Part shown: positions 1 through 6,937 of the stretch, one piece after another
Layout of the letters: every line of letters starts with the position of its first letter
How positions within the stretch are numbered: the first letter of the stretch is position 1
Assembly: GCA_017395105.1 (NCBI GenBank)
Contig: JAFPWD010000049.1
Coordinates: 1-48,676, forward strand
DNA from: Clostridia bacterium
Lineage (GTDB): Bacteria > Bacillota > Clostridia > Christensenellales > CAG-138
Direction: 5' to 3'
DNA: 48,676 nucleotides
The notes under the pieces: model-generated
What the model was told of the DNA's origin: nothing
Database searches by the model: none
Seen by the model: the letters and a program-made list of their open reading frames with translations, nothing else
Translations under genes and position numbers: made by a program

Positions 1-177
1 CAGCCGCCTGGACAAGGTGCGCCATATGTTTCAGAAGGTAATGTAAAGATACATAATCGTCAAGACGGCAACAATCAGAAGTTATGGAGGGTAACAATGG
101 AATATAGTAAGGAAGATTTAATGCTCGGCATAGGGCTTGCTCTTCTTGGCATCACAAGCCTCGGGGAGGATAAGTAA
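1..177 (+). CDS. 3' end of an unidentified gene (or a 26-aa small protein)
   Basis: A reading frame is open from the first base to a TAA at 175-177, so this may be the last 58 codons of a gene that begins outside the window. Inside the same frame an ATG at 97 sits 5 nt after a strong GGAGGG at 86-91, which would give a 26-residue peptide with a short hydrophobic stretch (LMLGIGLALLGITSLG) and a charged end. Which start is used cannot be decided here. I do not recognise a family. A hairpin terminator follows at 197. Confidence 0.5.
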   Translation, partial: QPPGQGAPYVSEGNVKIHNRQDGNNQKLWRVTMEYSKEDLMLGIGLALLGITSLGEDK

Positions 178-196
178 AACTCAATAAGCACTGCTT

Positions 197-223
197 CGGA
201 CACCCTACGTGGTGTCCGATTTT
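197..223 (+). terminator. Hairpin terminator after the left-edge gene
   Basis: An 8-bp perfect stem (CGGACACC / GGTGTCCG, 197-204 and 211-218) with a 6-nt loop is followed by ATTTTAT. The T-run is short, so termination may be partial. Confidence 0.6.
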
Positions 224-315
224 ATACTGCATACATTCCGAAAAAAAGAAATAGGACGAAGAACGAAGCGAAACAAAAATATAATCCCCGCGCGTGCGGT
301 TTTTCGCGCTGTATG

Positions 316-324
316 TGCTATAAT
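316..324 (+). promoter_or_regulatory. Extended -10 promoter of the MATE gene
   Basis: TGC followed by a consensus TATAAT (319-324) lies 32 nt before the GTG start at 357. No good -35 hexamer is seen, as is common for extended -10 promoters. Confidence 0.55.
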
Positions 325-356
325 GAAGAAAAAGAGTTTGAATCGAGGAAATCCAA

Positions 357-1763
357 GTGACCGGCGCGCAATCAAAAAAGGGCTTTTTAGGCAAAAAAGA
401 CGTTGACATGACGGAGGGCAATATACTGCGGCATCTGATCGCATTCGCCCTTCCGCTTCTTCTCGGCAATATTTTTCAGCAGCTTTACAACACCGTGGAC
501 AGTTGGGTGGTCGGCAATTTCGTGGGCGACGGCGCATTTTCCGCAGTCGGCACGGTCGGCCCAATCATGAACACGCTCATAGGCACCTTCATGGGGCTTT
601 CCGCCGGCGCGGGCGTGGTGATTTCGCAGTATTACGGTGCAAAGCAGTATGACAGCGTGCAGGACACGGTGCATACCGCGCTCACGCTGACTCTTATACT
701 CGGCGCGGTCTTTACCGCGATCGGAGTCTTTATGACACCGCACATGCTTCGACTTATGAAAACGCCCGAAACCGTTATGCCCGAGGCAACTCGCTATCTT
801 CAGATCTACTTTTCAGGCATCCTCGGCCTTATGGTCTATAACATCGGCTCGGGAATAATGCGCGCTGTCGGCGATTCGCAGCGCCCGTTCCTGTTTCTTG
901 TGGTTTCCGCAGGAACGAACACTGTCCTCGATCTGCTGTTCGTGCTCGTTTTCAAGATGGGCGTTGAGGGCGTTGCCCTTGCCACCATAATCGCGCAGTT
1001 CGTTTCGGCGGCGCTTGTGATCTACACCCTTTTAAAGGCGGATAACTGCTGCAGGCTGGAGCTTAAAAAGCTGCGCATCCATGGCAAAATGCTCAAAAAA
1101 ATACTTGCCGTGGGGCTTCCCGCCGCGCTTCAGATGGCGGTCACCTCCTTTTCAAATATCTTCGTGCAGAGCTACATAAATCAGTTCGGAAAGGACTGCA
1201 TGGGCGGCTGGACGGCGTATTCCAAAATAGACCAGTTCCTGCTGCTGCCCATGCAGAGCATCTCCCTTGCCTGCACCACCTTCGTTGGGCAGAATCTTGG
1301 CGTGGGAAACACGAAGCGCGCCAAAAAGGGCATCAGCATAGCAATGACCATCTCCGTTGTTTCCACGGCCATATTGATGATACCCGTGCTGATCTTCGCC
1401 CCGCAGCTCGTGGAGTTTTTCAATAAAAAGCCGGAGGTTATAAAATACGGCTCCATGCTTTTGAGGCTCATCTCGCCGTTCTACGTGCTTTGCTGCGTTA
1501 ATCAGGTGCTCGCGGGTTCTCTTCGCGGCGCGGGCAACAGCCGAACGCCGATGTTCATCATGCTCGGAAGCTTCGTGCTGTTCCGCCAGATCTATCTTTA
1601 CATAATGGCAAACTACATAAGCAATACCATAAAGCCGATCGCGCTTTCCTATCCCGCGGGCTGGCTCGTTTGCTCCACGATAACGCTTATCTACTTCCTC
1701 AAGGCAAACTGGGATAAATACAGGCTCGTTAAGGACGATGAAACTGAGCCGAGCGGCAAATAA
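357..1763 (+). CDS. MATE family multidrug/Na+ efflux transporter
   Basis: A 468-residue polytopic membrane protein of the usual MATE length (about 450), predicted to have 12 membrane segments in two MatE repeats (roughly residues 30-190 and 250-410). Family signs are the early N-L-L-L-G-N-I-F-Q-Q-L-Y-N-T-V-D-type segment, and the repeat of the G-x-G-x-x-x-A-K pattern in each half. MATE pumps export cationic drugs or metabolites in exchange for Na+ or H+; the substrate cannot be told from sequence. The GTG at 357 is chosen because GAGGAA (345-350) lies 6 nt upstream; the ATG at 408 has no ribosome-binding site. The gene is monocistronic: a new promoter starts 7 nt after its stop. Confidence 0.9.
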   Translation: MTGAQSKKGFLGKKDVDMTEGNILRHLIAFALPLLLGNIFQQLYNTVDSWVVGNFVGDGAFSAVGTVGPIMNTLIGTFMGLSAGAGVVISQYYGAKQYDSVQDTVHTALTLTLILGAVFTAIGVFMTPHMLRLMKTPETVMPEATRYLQIYFSGILGLMVYNIGSGIMRAVGDSQRPFLFLVVSAGTNTVLDLLFVLVFKMGVEGVALATIIAQFVSAALVIYTLLKADNCCRLELKKLRIHGKMLKKILAVGLPAALQMAVTSFSNIFVQSYINQFGKDCMGGWTAYSKIDQFLLLPMQSISLACTTFVGQNLGVGNTKRAKKGISIAMTISVVSTAILMIPVLIFAPQLVEFFNKKPEVIKYGSMLLRLISPFYVLCCVNQVLAGSLRGAGNSRTPMFIMLGSFVLFRQIYLYIMANYISNTIKPIALSYPAGWLVCSTITLIYFLKANWDKYRLVKDDETEPSGK

Positions 1764-1770
1764 CTCGGTG

Positions 1771-1799
1771 TTGAACTATTCTCTGTTCTATGCTAAAAT
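1771..1799 (+). promoter_or_regulatory. Sigma-A promoter of the glycosyltransferase gene
   Basis: TTGAAC (1771-1776), 17-nt spacer, TAAAAT (1794-1799) with a TGC extension. It lies between the MATE stop (1763) and the ATG at 1857. Confidence 0.8.
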
Positions 1800-1856
1800 A
1801 TACGTCATAGCGGCATAAAAGACCGCAACGACAGAGAAGAGAGAGTAGAGTACGCT

Positions 1857-3302
1857 ATGGAAAACCCGATAAACGAAATCGAATTGTTCGATACGGAGCA
1901 AAAAAAGCCCCGTCTCCCACGCGGAAAGGCGCTTGCGGTGCTTATCGTTCGCATACTTGCTGCTGCGGTCGCCGCCGGCGGCTTCACGCTGTATGCGCTC
2001 GCGCATAAGGGCTTTAAACCAGCCGATTTCGTGCTGCCCGTCGTTACGCTCGGGCTGTTCGTTTTGATCTTCATTACCGCCGCGCCCAAGCTTGTGGATC
2101 TGATCGTTGGCGACAGCAGCATCGAGAATCTCGAGCTAAATGCATCAAGGCGGGCATGGCGCAATTTTTTTATAATATGCATCGCAGCGCTCGTGCTGCA
2201 TATCATCCTGGGCATCATCGGCACGCTCATATTCAAAACCTTCAATAGTTACGGCGCTTCCGTCAAGGATGCTTTCAAGCTCTGGCACAGTTCGTGGATG
2301 AAGGGCAACACCGATGCGGGGCATTACCTCAAAATAGCCGAAAATTGGTATGCTAAGGACGGCAACGACAGGCTGCTCATCGTTTTCCTGCCGATGCTGC
2401 CCGTGCTCATTCGCGCGTTCAACCTTGTTTTTCACGATAGCTTCATCTCCGCGCAGATCATAAACGCGATAGCCACTGCGCTCGCCTCGGGCATGGTCTA
2501 TATGACCCTGCTTCCGATAATCGGCAGCCGCCGCAGCAAGGTCGGTGCATTCGTTTCAATACTGCTCCCGGGCATGATCTTTATGAATTCACCGATGAGC
2601 GAGCCGCTTTTCCTGCTCTTCACCGCCTGCGCTTTCTTCTTCATGCAGCGAAAGCAGTTCGTGCTTTCGGGCATTTTCGTTGCCTGCGCGGGCTTCACCC
2701 GTTCGCTCGGCGTTATCGCCGCGGTGCCGCTGGCCTTGGTCGGCATCGGGCATATCGTGCGCCTAATGCGGGATAAAAAGCCGTGGGGCAAGACTTTTGC
2801 GCTGCTTGCAGTCGGTCTTGTTATCTCCACGTTCGGAACGCTCGGCTATCTCTATATCAACTATTCGATACATGGGGATGCGCTGAAATTTTTTGAGTTC
2901 CAGTCCGGCAATTGGCATCAGAATTTCAATCCGTTCTTCGACACCACGCGCTATATGCTGAATTATGCGGTGCGCTACTATCAGCAGGGCAGCATCGAAA
3001 AGCTCGTTTCGCTCTGGGTGCCGGGTCTTATCGCGATATTCGGCTCGCTCATACTCATCGAGGCGAAGGCGAAAAAGCTTCCCGCAAGCTATACGGTGTA
3101 CTTCCTCGCCTATTTCGCGGTCGCCATCGGCTGCACATGGCTGCTATCCGCCATGCGCTATATCTCTGCAGCGCTGCCCGTGACGGTTTCGATAGCGCAT
3201 TGTGCAAATAAAAAATGGAAAACGGCGGCGCTTTTCATAATACTTGCCGCGCTCTATCTCGGTTACACCTATATGTATATGATGCGCTGGGAAACCTATT
3301 GA
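1857..3302 (+). CDS. PIG-V-like GT-C membrane glycosyltransferase
   Basis: A 481-residue membrane protein with a cytosolic N-terminus of about 20 residues and roughly 10 hydrophobic segments. The motif D-A-G-H-Y-L-K-I-A-E-N-W-Y (about residues 152-164) followed by V-F-L-P-M-L-P-V-L-I-R matches the bacterial relatives of PIG-V (GPI mannosyltransferase 2), in which an acidic residue in the first extracytoplasmic loop is catalytic and the sugar donor is a polyprenyl-phosphate sugar. It probably adds a sugar to an extracellular glycan or lipid; the acceptor is unknown. It stands alone between its own promoter and a terminator. The family assignment rests on this motif and overall topology, not on a search. 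Confidence 0.75.
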   Translation: MENPINEIELFDTEQKKPRLPRGKALAVLIVRILAAAVAAGGFTLYALAHKGFKPADFVLPVVTLGLFVLIFITAAPKLVDLIVGDSSIENLELNASRRAWRNFFIICIAALVLHIILGIIGTLIFKTFNSYGASVKDAFKLWHSSWMKGNTDAGHYLKIAENWYAKDGNDRLLIVFLPMLPVLIRAFNLVFHDSFISAQIINAIATALASGMVYMTLLPIIGSRRSKVGAFVSILLPGMIFMNSPMSEPLFLLFTACAFFFMQRKQFVLSGIFVACAGFTRSLGVIAAVPLALVGIGHIVRLMRDKKPWGKTFALLAVGLVISTFGTLGYLYINYSIHGDALKFFEFQSGNWHQNFNPFFDTTRYMLNYAVRYYQQGSIEKLVSLWVPGLIAIFGSLILIEAKAKKLPASYTVYFLAYFAVAIGCTWLLSAMRYISAALPVTVSIAHCANKKWKTAALFIILAALYLGYTYMYMMRWETY

Positions 3303-3327
3303 CCCATTGCGTGCAAAGGAACAACTC

Positions 3328-3363
3328 AAAACGCTTCCACTCGGCAAGGGGGGAGCGTTTTTT
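3328..3363 (+). terminator. Rho-independent terminator after the glycosyltransferase
   Basis: AACGCTTCC (3329-3337) pairs with GGGAGCGTT (3351-3359) with one G-T pair; the stem is followed by a run of T to 3363. Confidence 0.8.
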
Positions 3364-3407
3364 ACTGAAACGAAGCGACTTTTGTTTAAATATACTCGTT
3401 TTTCCTA

Positions 3408-3436
3408 TTGACAAGAGAGGGGGAATGGAGTATTAT
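3408..3436 (+). promoter_or_regulatory. Sigma-A promoter of the feo operon
   Basis: Consensus TTGACA (3408-3413), 17-nt spacer, TATTAT (3431-3436). The best promoter in the window by consensus. A perfect inverted repeat begins 4 nt after the -10 hexamer, where transcription would start. Confidence 0.85.
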
Positions 3437-3440
3437 AGTA

Positions 3441-3462
3441 TTGGTTAGCGAGCACTAACCAA
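3441..3462. promoter_or_regulatory. Putative operator 1 of the feo operon (inverted repeat)
   Basis: Perfect 8-bp arms TTGGTTAG / CTAACCAA separated by 6 nt, placed over the expected transcription start. A repressor bound here would block the promoter. A second site with the same GTTAG-N6-CTAAC geometry precedes feoB (4109-4124). Half sites resemble those of DtxR/IdeR-type iron regulators, but the spacing differs from the classical 19-bp DtxR box. Confidence 0.6.
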
Positions 3463-3517
3463 GTTTGCGCCATGCAACCATTTTGCTCGCGAATCCTTAG
3501 CGAAAGGAAGTGTTATC

Positions 3518-3727
3518 ATGCCTTTAACTCTCGCTCCCATCGGCGAAGGCAATATCATCAAGCGCATCGGCGGCAGTGCCGAGGTTAAGAAGCATCTCAG
3601 CGATCTCGGCTTCGTTCCGGGAGGCGAGGTGCGCGTGATCTCCATGCTCGGCGGCAACGTTATCGTGAGCATTAAGGAATCGCGCATCGCGATAAGCCGA
3701 GAAATGGCGATGAAGATCATGGTATGA
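3518..3727 (+). CDS. feoA: FeoA family protein (first copy)
   Basis: A 69-residue SH3-like FeoA domain protein. FeoA is a small cytosolic partner of the FeoB Fe(II) transporter thought to regulate its G-domain. The family layout is visible: an N-terminal P-I-G segment, the central H-L-S-D-L-G-F-V-P-G-x-x-V turn, and a C-terminal strand with the pattern I-A-I-S-R-E-M-A. The start has AAAGGAAG upstream. It is the first gene of the operon, followed by a hairpin-plus-tail repeat and a second feoA. Paired FeoA proteins are common in Clostridia and may act as a heteromer (inference). Confidence 0.92.
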   Translation: MPLTLAPIGEGNIIKRIGGSAEVKKHLSDLGFVPGGEVRVISMLGGNVIVSIKESRIAISREMAMKIMV

Positions 3728-3738
3728 ATGATATGATC

Positions 3739-3800
3739 GGAAGAAATTCCATCGGAATTTCTCCCGCAACTATTCACCATTCATTATTCACTATTAACTA
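3739..3800 (+). repeat. Interspersed hairpin-tail repeat, copy A
   Basis: A perfect 9-bp stem (AGAAATTCC at 3742-3750, GGAATTTCT at 3754-3762) is followed by a tail CAACTATTCAC then repeated ATTCA(T/C) units. Copies with the same order occur at 42899-42950 and, inverted, at 47151-47210. This copy lies between the two feoA genes. Confidence 0.7.
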
Positions 3801-3821
3801 ACAATACCGGGAGGTGTTTGA

Positions 3822-4043
3822 ATGAAAACTTTGAAAGAAACCCCCATTGGCGCAACAGTCCGCGTTGTGAAGCTTCACGGCGAGGGCGCAGTCAAGCGCA
3901 GGATCATGGACATGGGCATCACCAAGGGCGTGGAGGTGCACGTTCGCAAGGTGGCGCCGCTCGGCGATCCGATCGAGGTCAATGTGCGCGGCTACGAGCT
4001 CTCCATCCGCAAGGCGGATGCGGATATGATTGAGGTGCAGTAA
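3822..4043 (+). CDS. feoA: FeoA family protein (second copy)
   Basis: A 73-residue FeoA/SH3-like protein: P-I-G near the N-terminus, G-x-G-A-V-K-R-R-I-M-D-M-G-I-T-K-G in the middle and a terminal strand ending Y-E-L-S-I-R-K-A-D-A. The ATG has a strong GGGAGG 7 nt upstream. It differs clearly from the first FeoA (different charge pattern, R-R-I-M-D-M-G instead of H-L-S-D-L-G), which suggests old paralogues with separate roles. The gap of 120 nt to feoB holds a weak hairpin with a T-run (4078-4097) and a second operator-like palindrome. Confidence 0.92.
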   Translation: MKTLKETPIGATVRVVKLHGEGAVKRRIMDMGITKGVEVHVRKVAPLGDPIEVNVRGYELSIRKADADMIEVQ

Positions 4044-4077
4044 CCTCGGCTTTTAGCGCCGCTTCGACCGAAAACGC

Positions 4078-4097
4078 GCGGATGATCCGCATTTTTT
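4078..4097 (+). terminator. Weak internal terminator-like hairpin before feoB
   Basis: GCGGAT / ATCCGC around one base (4078-4090) followed by ATTTTTT. The usable stem is short, so at most this would attenuate read-through from feoA to feoB. Confidence 0.3.
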
Positions 4098-4108
4098 ACG
4101 GCAAACAT

Positions 4109-4124
4109 GTTAGCTTTAGCTAAC
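4109..4124. promoter_or_regulatory. Putative operator 2 of the feo operon (inverted repeat)
   Basis: Perfect palindrome with 7-bp arms GTTAGCT / AGCTAAC around TT. It has the same GTTAG-N6-CTAAC spacing as the repeat at 3443-3458 on the main promoter, which makes a shared regulator likely. It is 40 nt upstream of the feoB start. Confidence 0.55.
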
Positions 4125-4163
4125 TTAAAGAGCCTAAACAAACGGCAAACAGGAGAAAATATT

Positions 4164-6575
4164 ATGGCAAACACGAGAATAGCCCTTGCGGGCAACCCGA
4201 ACAGCGGCAAAACCACGCTGTTCAACGCGCTGACGGGCTCGAACCAGTTCGTCGGCAACTGGCCGGGCGTAACGGTCGAAAAGAAGGAAGGCAAGCTTAA
4301 AAAGCACGATGACGTTACCATCACCGACCTTCCCGGCATCTATTCGCTTTCGCCCTACACTCTCGAGGAGGTCGTGGCAAGAAACTACCTGATCGGCGAG
4401 CGCCCCGATGCGATACTGAATATCGTGGACGGCACGAACCTTGAGAGAAACCTCTATCTCACCACCCAGCTTCTCGAGCTCGGCATCCCCGTTGTTATTG
4501 CGATAAACATGATGGATATCGTGAAAAAGAACGGCGACAAGCTGAACACACAGGAGCTTTCAAGGAGCCTCGGCTGCACGATCGTGGAGATATCCGCGCT
4601 CAAGGGCACGGGCGTTCAGGAAGCTGCCGAAGCCGCGATAGCTGCCGCAAAGGGCGGCAAAAAGCCCCCCGTCAGCACTTTTTCGGGCACGGTGGAGCAT
4701 GCGCTTGCGCATATTGAGGAGGCCACTGTGCATGGCTTCCCCGAGGAAAAGCAGCGCTGGTACGCGGTAAAGCTGTTTGAACGCGATGAAAAGGTGCTCG
4801 AGGAGCTGAATCTTCCTGCGGACACGAGGGCGCATATCGAAAAGGATATCGCCGCCGTTGAAGCGGAGTTGGACGACGATGCCGAGAGCATCATCACCAA
4901 CGAGCGCTACGTCTACATAGCGGAGCTTATCAAGGGCGCATATAAGAAGAAAAACGCCGGCAAGCTAACGGTTTCGGATAAGATCGACCGCGTGGTAACG
5001 AATCGCTGGCTTGCGCTTCCCATCTTTGCGCTCGTTATGTTCCTTGTTTACTACATCGCCGTTTCCAAGGTCGGCGGCGCAATGACCGACTGGACGAACG
5101 ACAACCTCTTCGGCGACGGCTTCCATCTTCTCGGCATCGGCCAAAAGGAATATGATGAAAAGATGGACGAATACGCCAAGGAATTCGTGTTCACCGAAGA
5201 TATTCGCTCCACCGTTGAAGCGGCCGAAAAAGCGGGCGTTATCGGTGCGGACGAGCTTATGGGCGCTATCGAGGACGAGGATTTCGGCGCATTTGACGAG
5301 GCGCTCGGAACCTACGGCGATGCGCTCGACGAGGCGGGCTTCGGCATAGGCGAAACCGTTGAAGCGGCGCTCGAGGAAGCCCCCGCGACCGAAGACTACG
5401 GCGTTTGGGTGCCCGGCATACCGGTGCTCGCAGAGAAGGTGCTCACCAAGCTGAACACCCCCGAATGGCTGAACAGCCTCGTGATCGACGGCGTTATCGG
5501 CGGCGTTGGCGCGGTGCTCGGCTTCGTGCCCCAGATGCTCGTTGTGTTCCTGTTCCTTGCGTTCCTTGAAAGCTGCGGCTATATGGCGCGCGTTGCGTTC
5601 GTTATGGACCGTATCTTCAGAAGGTTCGGTCTCTCGGGCAAATCCTTCATTCCGATGCTCATCGGCGTCGGCTGCGGCGTTCCCGGCATCATGGCATCGC
5701 GCACCATTGAAAACGAGCGCGACAGGCGCATGACGATAATGACCACCACCTTCATCCCCTGCGGCGCAAAGATACCGATTATCGCGCTGATCGCAAGCGC
5801 GCTGTTCGGCGGCGCATGGTGGGTAGCTCCCAGCGCATACTTCGTCGGCTTTGCCGCGATCGTAATTTCGGGCATCATCCTCAAGAAAACGAAGATGTTT
5901 GCGGGCGATCCCGCTCCGTTTGTAATGGAGCTTCCCGCATACCATTGGCCCACTCTTTCCAACGTGCTCCGCAGCATGTGGGAGCGCGGCTGGTCCTTCA
6001 TCAAGAAGGCCGGAACCGTCATCTTCCTTGCCACCATCTTCATCTGGGCGGCATCCCGCTTCGGCTGGGTGGACGGCAAGTTCCTCTTCGACGTGGATAT
6101 GGAGCTTGAAGCGAGCATCCTCGGCAAGATCGGCAGTGCAATCAAGTGGATCTTCGCGCCCCTCGGCTTCGGCAGCGGCGATGAAGGCACCAAGGCCACC
6201 ATCGCCACGATCATGGGTCTTGTTGCAAAGGAAGAGGTTGTTGGCGTGTTCGGCGTGCTCGACTTCGGCGGCCTTACGCAGCTTGCGGGCTACAGCTTCC
6301 TGATCTTCAACCTGCTCTGCGCGCCCTGCTTCGCGGCTATCGGCGCTATCCGCAGGGAGATGAACTCGGCGAAGTGGACTTGGTTCGCTATCCTGTACCA
6401 GAGCATATTTGCCTACGTTATCGCTCTGATCTTCTATCAGCTCGGAATGCTGTTTGTCGGCAGCGCGAATGCGGTTTGGCTTGTGATCGCGCTCATCCTC
6501 CTTGCAGGGCTTGTCTACCTCCTTTTCAGGCCTTATAAGGAAGCCACCAAGCTCGAAATGAAGCTTAAAAAGTAA
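4164..6575 (+). CDS. feoB: Ferrous iron transporter FeoB
   Basis: The Fe(II) permease of the inner membrane, 803 residues. The N-terminal G domain shows G1 G-N-P-N-S-G-K-T (10-17), G3 D-L-P-G (55-58), G4 N-M-M-D (115-118) and G5 S-A-L-K (144-147). Then comes a helical GDI-like region and the membrane domain with two Gate motifs (a G-F-V-P-Q-M segment and the C-G-A-K-I-P-I segment). The ATG at 4164 is chosen because AGGAG (4151-4155) lies 8 nt upstream; an in-frame ATG at 4107 lacks one. Unusual: between the first membrane segment and the conserved V-P-G-I-P stretch there is an insertion of about 90 residues (324-412) with 27 acidic and only 5 basic residues. Confidence 0.96.
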   Translation: MANTRIALAGNPNSGKTTLFNALTGSNQFVGNWPGVTVEKKEGKLKKHDDVTITDLPGIYSLSPYTLEEVVARNYLIGERPDAILNIVDGTNLERNLYLTTQLLELGIPVVIAINMMDIVKKNGDKLNTQELSRSLGCTIVEISALKGTGVQEAAEAAIAAAKGGKKPPVSTFSGTVEHALAHIEEATVHGFPEEKQRWYAVKLFERDEKVLEELNLPADTRAHIEKDIAAVEAELDDDAESIITNERYVYIAELIKGAYKKKNAGKLTVSDKIDRVVTNRWLALPIFALVMFLVYYIAVSKVGGAMTDWTNDNLFGDGFHLLGIGQKEYDEKMDEYAKEFVFTEDIRSTVEAAEKAGVIGADELMGAIEDEDFGAFDEALGTYGDALDEAGFGIGETVEAALEEAPATEDYGVWVPGIPVLAEKVLTKLNTPEWLNSLVIDGVIGGVGAVLGFVPQMLVVFLFLAFLESCGYMARVAFVMDRIFRRFGLSGKSFIPMLIGVGCGVPGIMASRTIENERDRRMTIMTTTFIPCGAKIPIIALIASALFGGAWWVAPSAYFVGFAAIVISGIILKKTKMFAGDPAPFVMELPAYHWPTLSNVLRSMWERGWSFIKKAGTVIFLATIFIWAASRFGWVDGKFLFDVDMELEASILGKIGSAIKWIFAPLGFGSGDEGTKATIATIMGLVAKEEVVGVFGVLDFGGLTQLAGYSFLIFNLLCAPCFAAIGAIRREMNSAKWTWFAILYQSIFAYVIALIFYQLGMLFVGSANAVWLVIALILLAGLVYLLFRPYKEATKLEMKLKK

Positions 6576-6604
6576 AATTCGGGCAAATGTGAGCGTATAA
6601 TAAA

Positions 6605-6637
6605 GCATCCGGCAGAGGAAAAGCCCCTGCCGGATGC
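6605..6637 (+). other. Stem-loop between feoB and the Cys-rich gene
   Basis: A perfect 11-bp stem (GCATCCGGCAG / CTGCCGGATGC) with an 11-nt loop and no T-run. It may stabilise or process the feo mRNA; it is not a standard terminator. A TATAAT lies at 6596-6601 without a -35 box. Confidence 0.5.
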
Positions 6638-6662
6638 GCGCATACAAAATCGAGGTGATATC

Positions 6663-6854
6663 ATGTTTCAATGGTTAGGTAAAAATATCGGAACTATCAT
6701 CGTGCTTGCGTTGATAATCGCGGGCGTAGTCAGCGTGATACGCAGCATGATAAAGGAGAAAAAGAACGGCGGCTCGTCCTGCGGCTGCGGCTGCTCAAGC
6801 TGCGCAATGAGCGGAAGCTGCCACGGCACGGGCGAAAGCGCCCAAAGCAAATGA
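6663..6854 (+). CDS. FeoB-associated Cys-rich membrane protein
   Basis: A 63-residue protein with one N-terminal membrane segment (about residues 8-28), a basic stretch R-S-M-I-K-E-K-K and a C-terminal cluster of five cysteines (C-G-C-G-C-S-S-C-A-M-S-G-S-C) plus a histidine. This is the FeoB-associated Cys-rich family, almost always found directly after feoB in Firmicutes; it may pass iron to or from the FeoB pore, but its role is not proven. A GAGGTGAT ribosome-binding site precedes the ATG. The operon ends just after it at a two-way terminator. Confidence 0.92.
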   Translation: MFQWLGKNIGTIIVLALIIAGVVSVIRSMIKEKKNGGSSCGCGCSSCAMSGSCHGTGESAQSK

Positions 6855-6870
6855 CGGTACCAAATGAATC

Positions 6871-6901
6871 AAAGCCCTGCGTCTCAAAAACGCAGGGCTT
6901 T
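6871..6901. terminator. Bidirectional terminator between feo and the LRR-dockerin genes
   Basis: A perfect 12-bp stem (AAAGCCCTGCGT / ACGCAGGGCTTT) with a 7-nt loop, placed between convergent genes. The A/T ends of the stem serve both directions; T-runs are short. Confidence 0.75.
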
Positions 6902-6937
6902 GGTATTTTCTAAACGCCGATCAGCTCGGAAAGTGGC

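Noticed and set aside
286-304. Short hairpin with T-run upstream of the MATE promoter
   Set aside because: The stem is only 4 bp (CCGC/GCGG); not a convincing terminator.
3441-3462. Fur box at the feo promoter
   Set aside because: The site lacks the GATAAT-type hexamers of a Fur box; its GTTAG/CTAAC arms fit a different regulator type.
4965-6671. Long minus-strand open frame (568 codons) opposite feoB
   Set aside because: It is a mirror of a GC-biased coding strand; its product is rich in H, E, D and A without motifs, and feoB is certain.
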